56,837 nt of DNA, taken from positions 1 to 56,837 of the forward strand of contig JANQNU010000042.1 of assembly GCA_028279405.1 (NCBI GenBank), written 5' to 3'. Made by a program: the position numbers and the translations under genes. Numbering within the stretch: the stretch's first letter is position 1; each line of letters opens with the position of its first letter. This DNA comes from Phycisphaerae bacterium. GTDB lineage: Bacteria; Planctomycetota; Phycisphaerae; UBA1845; Fen-1342. Shown here piece after piece: positions 43,534 to 52,828 of the stretch. The notes under the pieces were generated by a model, which saw only the letters and a program-made list of their open reading frames with translations, was not told the origin of the DNA and did no database searches.

Positions 43534-43939
43534 GGCCGAGGCCGTCGCGCCGCTGCACAGCGCCTCGCTCGATGGCGTGTTTAACGCGCTTGCTCATCCT
43601 GCGCGCCGCCAGATTCTGGTAAGTCTGTACGCGCGGGGTGGTTCCATGTCGGCCGGTGAGATCGCCGATCGCTTCAAGCACTCTTGGCCGACGACGACGC
43701 GGCATCTGGGAGTCCTGGAGCAGGCAGGCATGGTGAGCACGTTCAAACGTGGACGCCATCGCATGTACCAGCTTCGTCGGCGGTTGTTGCTTCGTGCGGC
43801 GGATTGGATCTACTCCTGGGCCGAGCCGGTCGATGATACGGTGGTCTCCGACGAACGTCCGACGTGGACCGATCTCCCATTCGCCGACATGCGCAATGCG
43901 ACGGCGCCGGACGACCCGCAAGGCACAAACCCGAATTGA
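43511..43939 (+). CDS. ArsR-family transcriptional regulator
   Basis: 142 residues. LDGVFNALAHPARRQILVSL and AGEIADRFKHSWPTTTRHLG, VLEQAGMVSTFKRGRHRMYQ form the winged helix-turn-helix of ArsR regulators. There are no Cys residues for metal sensing, so it likely senses another signal, as do the ArsR proteins found with ABM/SRPBCC-type partners. The start at 43511 overlaps the ABM gene by 23 bases. Palindromes at 43083-43100 and 43171-43193 are its probable sites. Confidence 0.85.
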   Translation: MSSRLANEAEAVAPLHSASLDGVFNALAHPARRQILVSLYARGGSMSAGEIADRFKHSWPTTTRHLGVLEQAGMVSTFKRGRHRMYQLRRRLLLRAADWIYSWAEPVDDTVVSDERPTWTDLPFADMRNATAPDDPQGTNPN

Positions 43940-44005
43940 CGGACGCGGGTTGCGCCGACAATGAGTCTCGCGTTTCATGAGCCTGTGCGGGGGAATAATG
44001 CCGCG

Positions 44006-44037
44006 ACCGAGCAGACATGGAGGGATATCTGCTCGGT
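44006..44037. terminator. Bidirectional terminator-like hairpin
   Basis: ACCGAGCAGA (44006-44015) pairs perfectly with TCTGCTCGGT (44028-44037), 10 pairs, with extra CCGC/GCGG pairing outside after a one-base bulge. It lies between the convergent ArsR gene and the small dockerin gene. Confidence 0.65.
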
Positions 44038-44061
44038 GCGGCCCAAGGAGGGAGAGGAGGT

Positions 44062-44499
44062 CTAAGTCCCGGTCACCAGTGCGACGAAGCAGTTGATGTC
44101 GCCGACGCTGATGTTGCCGTCATCGTTACAGTCGCCGTTCAGGATGTTGCATTCCGGAAACTGGTCGGCGTAGCCCGTCGGATCGGTCAACGCAAGCACG
44201 AACGGATTGATATCGCCCACCGAAACGGTGCCGTCGCAGTTCATGTCCGCGAGTCGGGTCTGCGTCGCTCGAGCCCCGGGCCAGAATCCGCCAATCAGCT
44301 CGAAGTCGCCACCTGTCAGAGGAACGCCGGCGTCTGCCTGGCCGATCGTTCCCGCCAGCATGAACGCCCCCCCGACACTCGTCCCCCCACCGCCGTCAAT
44401 CGTGTGCCAATCGATGGCAAACTCCTCGGCGAGCGTCGGCAGCGCGAACAACACCATCCCCAAGACGATGCCCGATACGCGATGTTTCGTCCTTCTCAT
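44062..44499 (-). CDS. Small secreted protein with dockerin-like module
   Basis: 145 residues: signal peptide (VSGIVLGMVLFALPTLAEE), a short domain of about 60 residues (FAIDWHTIDGGGGTSVGGAF, LAGTIGQADAGVPLTGGDFE) seen commonly in planctomycete secreted proteins, then the 60-residue dockerin-like module MNCDGTVSVGDINPFVLALT ... NISVGDINCFVALVTG. The start at 44499 has GGAGA 6 bases upstream; the longer ORF start at 44556 is not needed. The function is unknown. Confidence 0.83.
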   Translation of the reverse strand: MRRTKHRVSGIVLGMVLFALPTLAEEFAIDWHTIDGGGGTSVGGAFMLAGTIGQADAGVPLTGGDFELIGGFWPGARATQTRLADMNCDGTVSVGDINPFVLALTDPTGYADQFPECNILNGDCNDDGNISVGDINCFVALVTGT

Positions 44500-44714
44500 T
44501 ACCAGTCTCCTGTCTGCCGGGCTCGGCCTTGCGTCCCGTCTCACCCCCATACACAACCAAGACCGGCCCGACCCGTAACAAAATCCGCCTCTCGCCGCAC
44601 CTCATCACCAAAACACGTGTTGGACCGCGGGTTGCGGCACTACCAGGGCGTCATGCCCAAGCAGTGCCGCACGCGCGCAGCGACGATAGAACCGACCGGG
44701 AACGGTTCCGCGAT

Positions 44715-46859
44715 CTACTTCGCAGCGATCTGTTCGATCATCGCTTCCAGTTTCGCCAGTCGGGCGCGGAGCGCGACGTTTTCCGCGCGCAGCTCCTGAA
44801 TCGCTGCAGCGGAGTAGATCGTCAGCGGGTAGGTGTCGACCTGCAGGATTTCGGAGCCGTCGGGGAGACGCTCGGCGCTGCTCTTCACGTGATCGGGGAA
44901 AACCTGGGCGAACTCTTGCGCGATGACGTTCAGGTAGCGGCCCGTGCCGACGCCGGGATGGTTCGCCTGGTACTCTTCGGTGTACTCGAAGCTGACGAGC
45001 CGGACGCGATCCAGCGTGTCGAGCGCGTTGTCGACGGTTTGGATGTCGGTCTTGATGCGTCGGTCGGAGTTGGCGAGCCAGTCGCCGGCCGTTGATTTCG
45101 AAGCGTCGCCTTCGACTTCGAGCGCGTTCGCGGCTGGATCTCGGCCGATCCCGACGAGGCCGTCCTTGGTCCAGTTGAGAATGGTCGACTCTCCGCCGTT
45201 CGTTGTACCCAAGCCACCGCCGGTCCACCCGTACAGCACTGGCCCGTCATGGCCAAAACCCGTAAAGGGCTTCGAGCCGCCGTACCAGCCCAAACCATGA
45301 TTCTCGTCCCTCCCGGGTCGCAAGAACACATCGTTGTCATTGAGGCGCGTGGTGCCGGAAACGCTCAAGTTGTCGGCAACGAACAAATCGTCATCGACGG
45401 CTGCGCTGCTGACCAGCGCAACGCTATAGAGCGCGCCGGCCGCTACGGCAACGCTCCGCACCCCTGTCGGCGCCCCGCTCACTTGCCCCTCACTGTCCCG
45501 TCCCCAACCGACGAGCGTGCCATCCGAGGCGATCGCAATAGTGTGGCTTTGTCCTGCCGCCACGGCGATATACGTTCCGGTTGTCGGCGTGTTGCTCACT
45601 TGCCCGTGATCGTCCCGTCCCCAACTGACGAGCGAGCCATCGGAGGCAATCGCGACATTATGTGCTGAGCCTGCGGACACGGTAACGTACGTTCCGGTTG
45701 TTGGCGTGTCGCTTACTTGCCCGTGACCGTCCCATCCCCAACTGACGAGCGAACCATCCGAGGCGACCGCGACAGTGTGAGCATGTCCCGCCGAAACGGC
45801 GACGTACGCTCCGGTCGACGGCGTGTCGCTCACTTGCCCGAAAAAGTCATCTCCCCAACTGACGATGGATCCGTCTGACGCGATCGCCACGCTATGGGCG
45901 CCACCTCCGGCTACGGCGACATAGCTGCCGCTGTCGGGTGTGCCGCTCACTTGGCCCTGAGCATCCCATCCCCAGCTGACCAGCGCGCCGTCCGACGAAA
46001 TGGCGATGCTGTGTTCGTTCCCCGCGCCGACCGCCGTGTACGTACCCGTCGTTGGCGTCTGGCCAACTTGCCCGTTCGAGTTCAATCCCCAACTGATCAG
46101 CGAGCCGTCTGACGCAAGCGCGACGTTGTGGTTCAGTCCCGATGCCACAGCGATGTAATCGCCGCTCGGAGCGCCTCTTACCTGGCCGGCAAATTCGAAA
46201 CCCCACGCCGAAATGACGTGTATGGAGTTCAGTCCTCCGGCTACGTTCGTCAGTCCCGAGCCATCGCCAACAAATGCGGTGGCGGTGACGGTGCCATCGA
46301 CGTCCAGCGCCGAATTCGGGTCGTTGGTGCCGATGCCAACGTTGCCGGCGTCGTAGTAGACGTCGTCGCCGCTCTCGTTCCACGGCCCGTCCGCGGTCGG
46401 CAAGTTCGTGAGTCCTGAGCCGTCGCCAACGAACGCGCTAGCGGTAACGACGCCGGCCTCATCGACATGGATTCCACGGGTTTGCAGCGCATACGGCGTC
46501 GCTGTCATTGGCTGTCGCGGGCTGAGCGTCGTGAACGCTCCGCCGGCGGGACTCGCAACCGCAATCTCCAGCCAGCGGGCGTCCCCATCAAAGGCCATGG
46601 TGCCAAAATCGAGTTCAACGGTGAACACGCCGTCGACAATCGTCACATTATCGATAGACAGCGTTGAGCCGATTTGGTTCCCGTCCGCGTCGGCGTCCCA
46701 GAGCGTGAACGTAAAGTCCGCTGAGTCGTTGACCGGGCTGCCGCTGAGATTCAGTTGGCCCTGGTACGTGAATCCGGTACCGAGCGCCGTCTGGGCACTC
46801 GTCGTGTGTGCAAGGCACACGGCCACCAAGGCGGCGACGATTCGAGGACTGAAGCGCAT
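44715..46859 (-). CDS. Mosaic fibre-like protein: shared head, RCC1 repeats, S74 chaperone tail
   Basis: 714 residues. Signal peptide [20 protein letters not shown]. Residues 25-150 are a head domain ([60 protein letters not shown]). Linkers [15 protein letters not shown] and [15 protein letters not shown] frame a short [20 protein letters not shown] segment. Residues ~215-475 contain six RCC1-type repeats of 39 residues. The C-terminus has [20 protein letters not shown] and [20 protein letters not shown], an S74 (endosialidase-type intramolecular chaperone) domain, then a coiled coil. Such tails trimerise and may self-cleave. GGAGG precedes the ATG. A surface fibre or adhesin is inferred. 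Confidence 0.83.
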   Translation of the reverse strand: MRFSPRIVAALVAVCLAHTTSAQTALGTGFTYQGQLNLSGSPVNDSADFTFTLWDADADGNQIGSTLSIDNVTIVDGVFTVELDFGTMAFDGDARWLEIAVASPAGGAFTTLSPRQPMTATPYALQTRGIHVDEAGVVTASAFVGDGSGLTNLPTADGPWNESGDDVYYDAGNVGIGTNDPNSALDVDGTVTATAFVGDGSGLTNVAGGLNSIHVISAWGFEFAGQVRGAPSGDYIAVASGLNHNVALASDGSLISWGLNSNGQVGQTPTTGTYTAVGAGNEHSIAISSDGALVSWGWDAQGQVSGTPDSGSYVAVAGGGAHSVAIASDGSIVSWGDDFFGQVSDTPSTGAYVAVSAGHAHTVAVASDGSLVSWGWDGHGQVSDTPTTGTYVTVSAGSAHNVAIASDGSLVSWGRDDHGQVSNTPTTGTYIAVAAGQSHTIAIASDGTLVGWGRDSEGQVSGAPTGVRSVAVAAGALYSVALVSSAAVDDDLFVADNLSVSGTTRLNDNDVFLRPGRDENHGLGWYGGSKPFTGFGHDGPVLYGWTGGGLGTTNGGESTILNWTKDGLVGIGRDPAANALEVEGDASKSTAGDWLANSDRRIKTDIQTVDNALDTLDRVRLVSFEYTEEYQANHPGVGTGRYLNVIAQEFAQVFPDHVKSSAERLPDGSEILQVDTYPLTIYSAAAIQELRAENVALRARLAKLEAMIEQIAAK
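44790..45130 (-). repeat. S74-domain DNA copy A
   Basis: The segment encoding the S74 tail of this gene is very similar at DNA level to 50340-50690 in the gene 5.5 kb away, including third codon positions (for example GTAGATCGTCAGCGGGTAGG on the plus strand occurs in both). Likely recent duplication or gene conversion. Confidence 0.7.
45430..46205 (-). repeat. RCC1-type tandem repeats, 117-bp period (first array)
   Basis: Six units of 39 codons plus a partial one; each encodes a form of [20 protein letters not shown] followed by [18 protein letters not shown]. Confidence 0.8.
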
Positions 46860-47000
46860 GATTGCCTCCATTCTTCCATAGTTTGGGTTCAGCCGGCTTG
46901 TTATCGCCGGGGTCATCTGTCCCCCTACATTCCCGTCCACGGGAGGATCCCGCCGCCACTGTCAACTTTCTTGTTATTTCTTGACGGTCCGGAAATGAGC

Positions 47001-47028
47001 AGGGCCGCCCGCATCCGCAGACGGCCCT
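47001..47028 (-). terminator. Hairpin after the 47094-50051 gene
   Basis: On the minus strand AGGGCCG pairs with CGGCCCT around a 14-base loop, 66 bases after the stop, followed by GCTCATTTCC. A weak T run makes it a modest candidate. Confidence 0.5.
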
Positions 47029-47093
47029 TACCGTGCAGTCACCAACGATCGGGCGTCACGTGCGCGACGCCGATCGGAAAACGCCTCCGAGCG

Positions 47094-50051
47094 CTATTTG
47101 ACGAGCGAAATGCGTGTCACGTTGCTTCGGCTGAAATTCGCCACCCAGATGTTGCTGCCGTCGAACGCCACGCCCACAGGAGCTACACCGACAGGGAACG
47201 TCCCGAGGTTCGTTCCGTCGGAGGGCCGCAACTTGACCACGGCGTTGGCATTTCGTTGAGCGACCCAGATGTTGGCCCCATCGAATGCGATCCCCGTCGG
47301 CCGGCTATCGACGCTGAACGCGCCCAGATCCGTACCGTCTGCCGCCAGCAGCTTCCTCACGGTGTTGGATTGCTGGTTCGTGACCCAGACGTTGGTACCG
47401 TCGAACGCCACGCCAAATGCACCGTCTCCCGTGGGAAACGTGTCGATGGTGGCACCGTCGGAGGCCCGCAGTTTGGTGACGTTGTCATCAAGGCCGCTCG
47501 CCACCCAGATGTTCGCGCCGTCGAACGCCAGCCCCCATGGCCCCCCGCCCACGCCGAACGTGTCCACAACGCTACCGTCGGCGGCCACCAGCTTCGTCAC
47601 GGTATTGTCGAAGTTGTTCGACACCCAAATGTTGGTTCCGTCGAACACCACGTCCGATGGGGCGTCACCAACAGAGATCGTGTCCACCGCGACACCATCC
47701 GACGCACGCAGCTTCGTCACCGTATCGTCATTGCTGTTGGCCACCCAAATGTTGGCCCCGTCAAACGCAAGCCCCGACGGACCGCTGCCGACAGGGAACG
47801 TTCCCAGCTCGGCGCCATCGGATGGGCGCAGCTTGGTCACCGAGCTGCTGTTCCGGTTGGCCACCCAGACGTTCGCGCCGTCGAAAGCGATGGCGATCGG
47901 CGCGGTTCCGACTCGGATGTTCCTGTTGAGCAGATCCCAGCGAAGCATCGCGACATTGGCGAGGTCCACGGTCGTGCCCGCCGGTACCACGCCGGTAAGG
48001 CCCGAGCCGTCGCCGACGAACGCCGTAGCGGTCACCGTGCCGTCGATTTCGAGTTCCGTCGTCGGCGTATCCGTGCCGATGCCGACCGCACCGCTGTCGA
48101 AGAAGATGTCCGGTCCATTCTCGTTCCACACGCCGACCGGCACGGGGAGATTGGTCAGACCCGAACCATCTCCGACGAACGCCGTCGCCGTAATCGTACC
48201 GGCGACATTGAGATCACCGTCTACCTGCAATGTTCCTTCAAATGGAATCACGACAGCCTGTCGAATGCCGAAGCTGTGATTGCCCGCCGCTGCAACCGTC
48301 AGAAAACCGTCCACGGTCGGCGTCTGGCTCACTTGTCCGAATTGGTCGCTCCCCCAACTGATCACTGTTCCATCGGTTGCGAGTGCAACGCTATGGCTAC
48401 TGCCCGCTGCAACGGCCACGTACGATCCGGTTAGCGGCGTATCGCTGACCTGGCCGGCGTCGTCCAAGCCCCAACTGACCAGCGACCCGTCGGCGGCAAT
48501 CGCCACGCTGTGGAGACCGCCGGCCGCGATCGCGACGTACGACCCGGTCGTCGGCGTCTGGCTGACCTGGCCGGCGCCATCCATGCCCCAGCTGACCAGC
48601 GACCCATCCGCGGCGAGGGCGACATTGTGGGTGCCGCGCGCCGCGACCGCAACATACGTCCCGGTAGTCGGCGTGTCACTGACCTGGTTGTCGACATCCC
48701 AGCCCCAACTGATCAGAGATCCGTCCGTGGCGAGTGCCACGCTATGCGCCTGCCCCGCCGCGACGGCGATATACGTCCCGGTCGTCGGCGTATCGCTCAC
48801 TTGGCCTTGGTTGTCGCTGCCCCAGCTGACCAGCGATCCATCAGCGGCGATCGCCACGCTGTGTCCCGAGCCGGCTGCGACGGCCACGTACGTACCGACG
48901 GTCGGCGTGTCGCTGACCTGACCGTCGCCGTCCCATCCCCAACTGACGAGGGACCCGTCGTCGGCAATTGCGACCCCATGCGCCAAACCAGCGGCGACAG
49001 CCGTGTAGTCACCGGTCATCGTCGGTATCTGGTCGACCTGGCTTTGATCGTCGCGCCCCCAACCGACGATCACCTGCCGCGTCTCCTCCGCGCCCGGAAC
49101 GTTCAGGTTGGTCAGGCCGGACCCGTCGCCAACGAACGATGTGGCGGCAACAATGCCGTCGACCTCCAACGCGGTAGCCGGGTCGTCGATCCCGATGCCA
49201 ACATTGCCGTTACTCAGGATGGTCAACCGTACCAACTCCGGGTTGCCCGTTTCAAACGCGATTGCCCCGGGAGACGAATGAGCACGCAGGATGAGATCGC
49301 CGTCCGAGTTGGTTCGGATACCGGCGTTGTTCGTGATCGCCCCGCTATCTTCCAGCACGATCTCGCCGTCGGTGACACCTGCCTCACCCGAAATGATGGC
49401 ATCGACGACATGCAAGAGTGCCTGCGGCGATTCGGTGCCGATGCCAACGCGATGGGCTGCCGAGTCAAGTGACAACACCGTGATCTCGTCTTCATCCTCG
49501 AACCGGAGATCGTTGTTGGACATCTGCATCTTCCAGGTAGCCCCGTCCGTATCGTTCAGCGTAAACACGGGTCGGGTATTGGAGATCGTGATCCCGGAAC
49601 CGTGCGCGCCCGCCAATTCGAGCGTGTCGCTCGGCGCGGTCGTCCCGATGCCGAGCTTCCCCGCGTCATCGACGAACAAACCACGGGTCTGCAGCGCATA
49701 CGGCGTCGCTGTCAGCGGCTGACGCGGCGCGAGCGTGTTGCCCTCCACCGCGATCTCCAGCCACCGGGCGTCGCCGTCGAACGCGTCGGCACCAAAGTCC
49801 AGTTCGACCGTGAATACGCCGTCGATGACCGGCACCAGCGCACCGTTCACGTTTCCGACGGTGTTGCCGCCGACCTCAGCGTCGTAAAGAAAGAAAACCA
49901 TGTTGGCGTTGCCGGAAAACGGGTTCCCGTCCTGTGTCAGCTGCCCTTGATAGGTAATTGCACCGCCGAGGGGCACCTGGGCAAGCGTGGACGTCGCGGC
50001 CAACATCAGAATGACCAGGCGGTATGCGATTTTGCTACGTCTATTGAACAC
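47094..50051 (-). CDS. Mosaic fibre-like protein: shared head, RCC1 repeats, NHL-like repeats, no S74 tail
   Basis: About 985 residues from a GTG at 50051, chosen because GAGGAG lies 6 bases before it and the signal peptide (KIAYRLVILMLAATSTLAQ) follows at once; ATG 50153 would add 34 polar residues. Head: [40 protein letters not shown]. Then an IGTTAPSDTLELAGAHGSGI segment, linkers [16 protein letters not shown] and [15 protein letters not shown], six RCC1-type 39-residue repeats (~320-600), another linker pair and seven NHL/YVTN-like 41-residue repeats (GPSGLAFDGANIWVANSNDD, TVTKLRASDG) to the end. It lacks the S74 chaperone of its two relatives. An extracellular fibre or adhesin is inferred. 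Confidence 0.8.
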   Translation of the reverse strand: MFNRRSKIAYRLVILMLAATSTLAQVPLGGAITYQGQLTQDGNPFSGNANMVFFLYDAEVGGNTVGNVNGALVPVIDGVFTVELDFGADAFDGDARWLEIAVEGNTLAPRQPLTATPYALQTRGLFVDDAGKLGIGTTAPSDTLELAGAHGSGITISNTRPVFTLNDTDGATWKMQMSNNDLRFEDEDEITVLSLDSAAHRVGIGTESPQALLHVVDAIISGEAGVTDGEIVLEDSGAITNNAGIRTNSDGDLILRAHSSPGAIAFETGNPELVRLTILSNGNVGIGIDDPATALEVDGIVAATSFVGDGSGLTNLNVPGAEETRQVIVGWGRDDQSQVDQIPTMTGDYTAVAAGLAHGVAIADDGSLVSWGWDGDGQVSDTPTVGTYVAVAAGSGHSVAIAADGSLVSWGSDNQGQVSDTPTTGTYIAVAAGQAHSVALATDGSLISWGWDVDNQVSDTPTTGTYVAVAARGTHNVALAADGSLVSWGMDGAGQVSQTPTTGSYVAIAAGGLHSVAIAADGSLVSWGLDDAGQVSDTPLTGSYVAVAAGSSHSVALATDGTVISWGSDQFGQVSQTPTVDGFLTVAAAGNHSFGIRQAVVIPFEGTLQVDGDLNVAGTITATAFVGDGSGLTNLPVPVGVWNENGPDIFFDSGAVGIGTDTPTTELEIDGTVTATAFVGDGSGLTGVVPAGTTVDLANVAMLRWDLLNRNIRVGTAPIAIAFDGANVWVANRNSSSVTKLRPSDGAELGTFPVGSGPSGLAFDGANIWVANSNDDTVTKLRASDGVAVDTISVGDAPSDVVFDGTNIWVSNNFDNTVTKLVAADGSVVDTFGVGGGPWGLAFDGANIWVASGLDDNVTKLRASDGATIDTFPTGDGAFGVAFDGTNVWVTNQQSNTVRKLLAADGTDLGAFSVDSRPTGIAFDGANIWVAQRNANAVVKLRPSDGTNLGTFPVGVAPVGVAFDGSNIWVANFSRSNVTRISLVK
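47110..47935 (-). repeat. NHL-like tandem repeats, 123-bp period
   Basis: Seven units of 41 codons, each a form of FDGANIWVANSNDDTVTKLR then ASDG and a short linker ending in VG. They make up the C-terminal end of the mosaic protein. Confidence 0.8.
48260..49075 (-). repeat. RCC1-type tandem repeats, 117-bp period (second array)
   Basis: Six units of 39 codons plus a degenerate seventh, e.g. TYVAVAAGSGHSVAIAADGS then [18 protein letters not shown]. The 117-base period is exact between neighbours (48420 and 48537). Confidence 0.8.
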
Positions 50052-50094
50052 TTCTCGCTCCTCTGTGGCTTGATCGACGCTTGGCGGCGCAACT

Positions 50095-50116
50095 GCCGCC
50101 TTTCTCCTGGAAACAA
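50095..50116 (-). promoter_or_regulatory. Conserved leader motif, copy 1
   Basis: A 22-base block, 44 bases upstream of the GTG at 50051, matches 52700-52721 upstream of the next paralogue at 19 of 22 positions. Read on the minus strand its invariant core is TTGTTTCCAGG followed by AGGCGGC with spacing variants. Confidence 0.5.
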
Positions 50117-50250
50117 TCAGGCCGCCACGATGCCGTAAGGAAATATTCCGCAAACACCGGCACCCCGCCCTACCCCGGAAAGGGGCATGACGGGGTGTGT
50201 TTCGGTCGCGCGAGCGCCGTCGCGACCTGGCGCGAGTCCGCGATTTCCCG

Positions 50251-52653
50251 CTAGTTCTTGGTCAACTCCGCGACGGCCGTCTCCAACCGGGTTAGACGTT
50301 CGATGAGTGCGTCATTCGCCGCCCGTAGTTCTCGGTTCTCGGCGCGTAGCTCCTGAATCGCCGCGGCGGAGTAGATCGTCAGCGGGTAGGTGTCGACCTG
50401 GAGGATCTCCGAGCCGTCGGGGAGACGTTCGCCGGAGCTCTTCACGTGGTCCGGGAAGACCTGGGCGAATTCTTGTGCGATGACGTTCAGGTAGCGTCTG
50501 TCACCGACGCCGGCATGGGTCGCTTGGTAGTCGGCGGTGTACTCGAAGCTGACGAGTCGCACCTGATCCAATGTGTCGAGTGCGTTCTCGACCGTCTTGA
50601 TGTCGGTCTTGATCCGACGATCGGAGTTCGCCAACCAAGCGCCGGCGATCGACTTCGACGCGTCACCGGCCACTTCCAGGACGTTCGTTGAAGGGTTACG
50701 GCCGATGCCAACGAGGCCGGCCTGGCTGATCTGCACCCGGGTCGCCCCGTCGTAGCGAAAACGCAGGTTCCCATCGCCGGTCCAGTTGAAGTTGGCGTTG
50801 CCGCCGCCGTGGTTGAATTCGATGGTCTCGAGCTCATCGGAGGCATGGGCGGCGCGAATCTTGCCCACCACGGTCAGCTCTTCGCCCGGCGTGTCGGTGC
50901 CGATGCCGACATTGCCGGCGTTGTAGAAGACGCCCGATCCGTTCTCGCTCCAGGCGGGCGCGGTGATCGGCAGGTTGGTCAGTTGCGACCCGTCGCCGGC
51001 GAAGGCCGCTGCCGTCACCGTGCCGTCCGCGATCAGTGCGTCGGCACTGCCGCTCACATACGTTCGAAACAGCATGTCCATGTTGTTGAAGCCGCTGAAC
51101 TGTCCGCCGGCGTAAGGATCATCAACACGGATGCGGAACGCGTGCGAACTCGCGAATACGATCGAATACTGCTGACCGACGTCAACGGTCGGCGGTACCG
51201 CCAATTGAATCGCAACCCATTCGGAAGCGCCCACGGGAAAACCATCGAACGGCTGCGTGGCAAGCAGCATGCCCGAAGTCCCTTGGCCGGTGCGGATCGA
51301 AAGCGTGCCTGATGCGTTCTGATTCGACGAATCGATATACACTTCGAATGTCGTCAGCAGCCCGGTCGCGCCGGCCGTGAAGGATTGCCATGCGTTTGGC
51401 GGCGAACTCACGCTCTGAAAGGCGCCGTCGTTCACCTGGTCCAGGACAGCCTCCGTGCTGCGGACAGTGACCGTTCCGTCGACGTGAAGCGTCGTTTCGG
51501 GCGTCGTCGTGCCGATGCCGACGTTGCCGGCGTCATAGTAGAGATCGGCGGTGTGTTGGTTCCAGACACCCGCCACGTTGGACAACCCCGACCCGTCTCC
51601 GACAAATGCCTGAGCCATCACCGTTCCGCTACCGGCTCCGTTCGAGACGTAGGTGCGGAACGCGAGATCATCATCCCTCCCAGACATAATGCCGCCCTCA
51701 TAGTTGCCCTCTTCGGCGAACAAGAGGTGTTGATTGTTACCCGCGTCGAGTTCCATCGTGTATTGCATACCGTTTGTGACGCTCACCAGGTCCGTGACCG
51801 GGATCAGGACCCACGCCTGCGCGCCGGTTGGCAAGCTGTAGGGCTGCGTCGCCAGGATCTGGCCGCCCGTACCTTCGCCGAGATAGAGATTGAGCGTCCC
51901 ACCGGTCGCGTTGTTGCTGTTCGCAACACGTACCTCGATGCCACTGAGATAGCCGTCGACCCCCGCGGTGAAGGATTGCCAGATGTTGCCCGTGCGAAGA
52001 TCCGTAACATCTTCCTGAACCTGATCGACGGTGGTTTCGACGTTGACAACCACGTCCCCGCGAACATCGAGCGCCGCGACCGGCATCGTATGACCGATCG
52101 CCACGCTCCCGGAGTCGTAGTAAATTTCGTCGGCGTTGTCGGTCCACGGACCGTCCACGACCGGCAGGTTGGTCAGCCCCGAACCATCGCCGACGAACGC
52201 CGTCGCGGTAATGGTCCCCTGAACTTCGAGTTCGGTCGCGGGCATCGTCGCGCCGATCCCGACGTTGCCGTCATCGTCGACAATGATGCCGCGCGTCTGC
52301 AATGCGTAGGGCGCCGCGGTCATCGGCTGCCGCGGCGAAAGGGTGTTTCCGTCGACGGAAATCTCGAGCCAGCGGGCGTCTCCGTTGAAGGCATCCGGGC
52401 CGAAATCGAGGTCGACGGTGAACACGCCGTCGACGACGGGGAGCGCCCCGTTTACATTGCCAACGGGGTTGCCGCCGATCTCGGCGTCGTACAGAAAGAA
52501 GACCATGTTGGCATCGCCGGTGACGAGGTTCCCGTCCTGGGTCAGCCGACCTTGGTAGGTAATCGCGTTTCCGAGTGGTGTGCTCGCAAACACGGTGCCA
52601 GTCAGCACGAGTGCTGCGAGTGTGAGTCCGGTTGTGTTGAATTTGGCCAACAT
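50251..52653 (-). CDS. Mosaic fibre-like protein: shared head, two beta-sandwich modules, S74 chaperone tail
   Basis: 800 residues. Signal peptide NTTGLTLAALVLTGTVFAST; head AITYQGRLTQDGNLVTGDAN to [20 protein letters not shown]. The linker [15 protein letters not shown] and variants occur three or four times. Two related modules of about 130 residues (IWQSFTAGVDGYLSGIEVRV and AWQSFTAGATGLLTTFEVYI) replace the RCC1 repeats of its relatives. The C-terminal S74 domain ([40 protein letters not shown]) ends in a coiled coil (ENRELRAANDALIERLTRLE). GAGGAAG precedes the ATG. S74 tails act as trimerisation chaperones of fibres; surface location is inferred. Confidence 0.83.
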   Translation of the reverse strand: MLAKFNTTGLTLAALVLTGTVFASTPLGNAITYQGRLTQDGNLVTGDANMVFFLYDAEIGGNPVGNVNGALPVVDGVFTVDLDFGPDAFNGDARWLEISVDGNTLSPRQPMTAAPYALQTRGIIVDDDGNVGIGATMPATELEVQGTITATAFVGDGSGLTNLPVVDGPWTDNADEIYYDSGSVAIGHTMPVAALDVRGDVVVNVETTVDQVQEDVTDLRTGNIWQSFTAGVDGYLSGIEVRVANSNNATGGTLNLYLGEGTGGQILATQPYSLPTGAQAWVLIPVTDLVSVTNGMQYTMELDAGNNQHLLFAEEGNYEGGIMSGRDDDLAFRTYVSNGAGSGTVMAQAFVGDGSGLSNVAGVWNQHTADLYYDAGNVGIGTTTPETTLHVDGTVTVRSTEAVLDQVNDGAFQSVSSPPNAWQSFTAGATGLLTTFEVYIDSSNQNASGTLSIRTGQGTSGMLLATQPFDGFPVGASEWVAIQLAVPPTVDVGQQYSIVFASSHAFRIRVDDPYAGGQFSGFNNMDMLFRTYVSGSADALIADGTVTAAAFAGDGSQLTNLPITAPAWSENGSGVFYNAGNVGIGTDTPGEELTVVGKIRAAHASDELETIEFNHGGGNANFNWTGDGNLRFRYDGATRVQISQAGLVGIGRNPSTNVLEVAGDASKSIAGAWLANSDRRIKTDIKTVENALDTLDQVRLVSFEYTADYQATHAGVGDRRYLNVIAQEFAQVFPDHVKSSGERLPDGSEILQVDTYPLTIYSAAAIQELRAENRELRAANDALIERLTRLETAVAELTKN
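50340..50690 (-). repeat. S74-domain DNA copy B
   Basis: Partner of 44790-45130: same orientation, high base identity over about 340 bases, while the central modules of the two genes are unrelated. Supports module exchange within this locus. Confidence 0.7.
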
Positions 52654-52699
52654 GTCGCTTCCTCTGGCGAATATGGTTCGGTACGAAGGCGGACCTCGC

Positions 52700-52721
52700 G
52701 CCGCCTCTACCCTGGAAACAA
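52700..52721 (-). promoter_or_regulatory. Conserved leader motif, copy 2
   Basis: Same block as 50095-50116, here 47 bases upstream of the ATG at 52653. Conservation at nearly the same distance in two paralogues, outside any coding frame, suggests a start-site, leader or regulator-binding function. The third paralogue (start 46859) lacks a clear copy. Confidence 0.5.
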
Positions 52722-52828
52722 CCGAGGCGCGTGGAATCCGTACAGAAATCTGTTGGGATCTTCTGCCGGGACGCCGGCGCTCCGATTCGATTGTTGTCGA
52801 ATGAGTGAACGATCGCGGCCGAATTGTC

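Noticed and set aside
46755..48434. 559-codon plus-strand ORF with apparent repeats
   Set aside because: Its repeats are the complement of the NHL-like repeats of the minus-strand fibre gene.
50161..50197. CACCCCG/CGGGGTG hairpin as an intrinsic terminator of the 50251-52653 gene
   Set aside because: The stem is real, but on the minus strand no T run follows, so I did not list it as a terminator.
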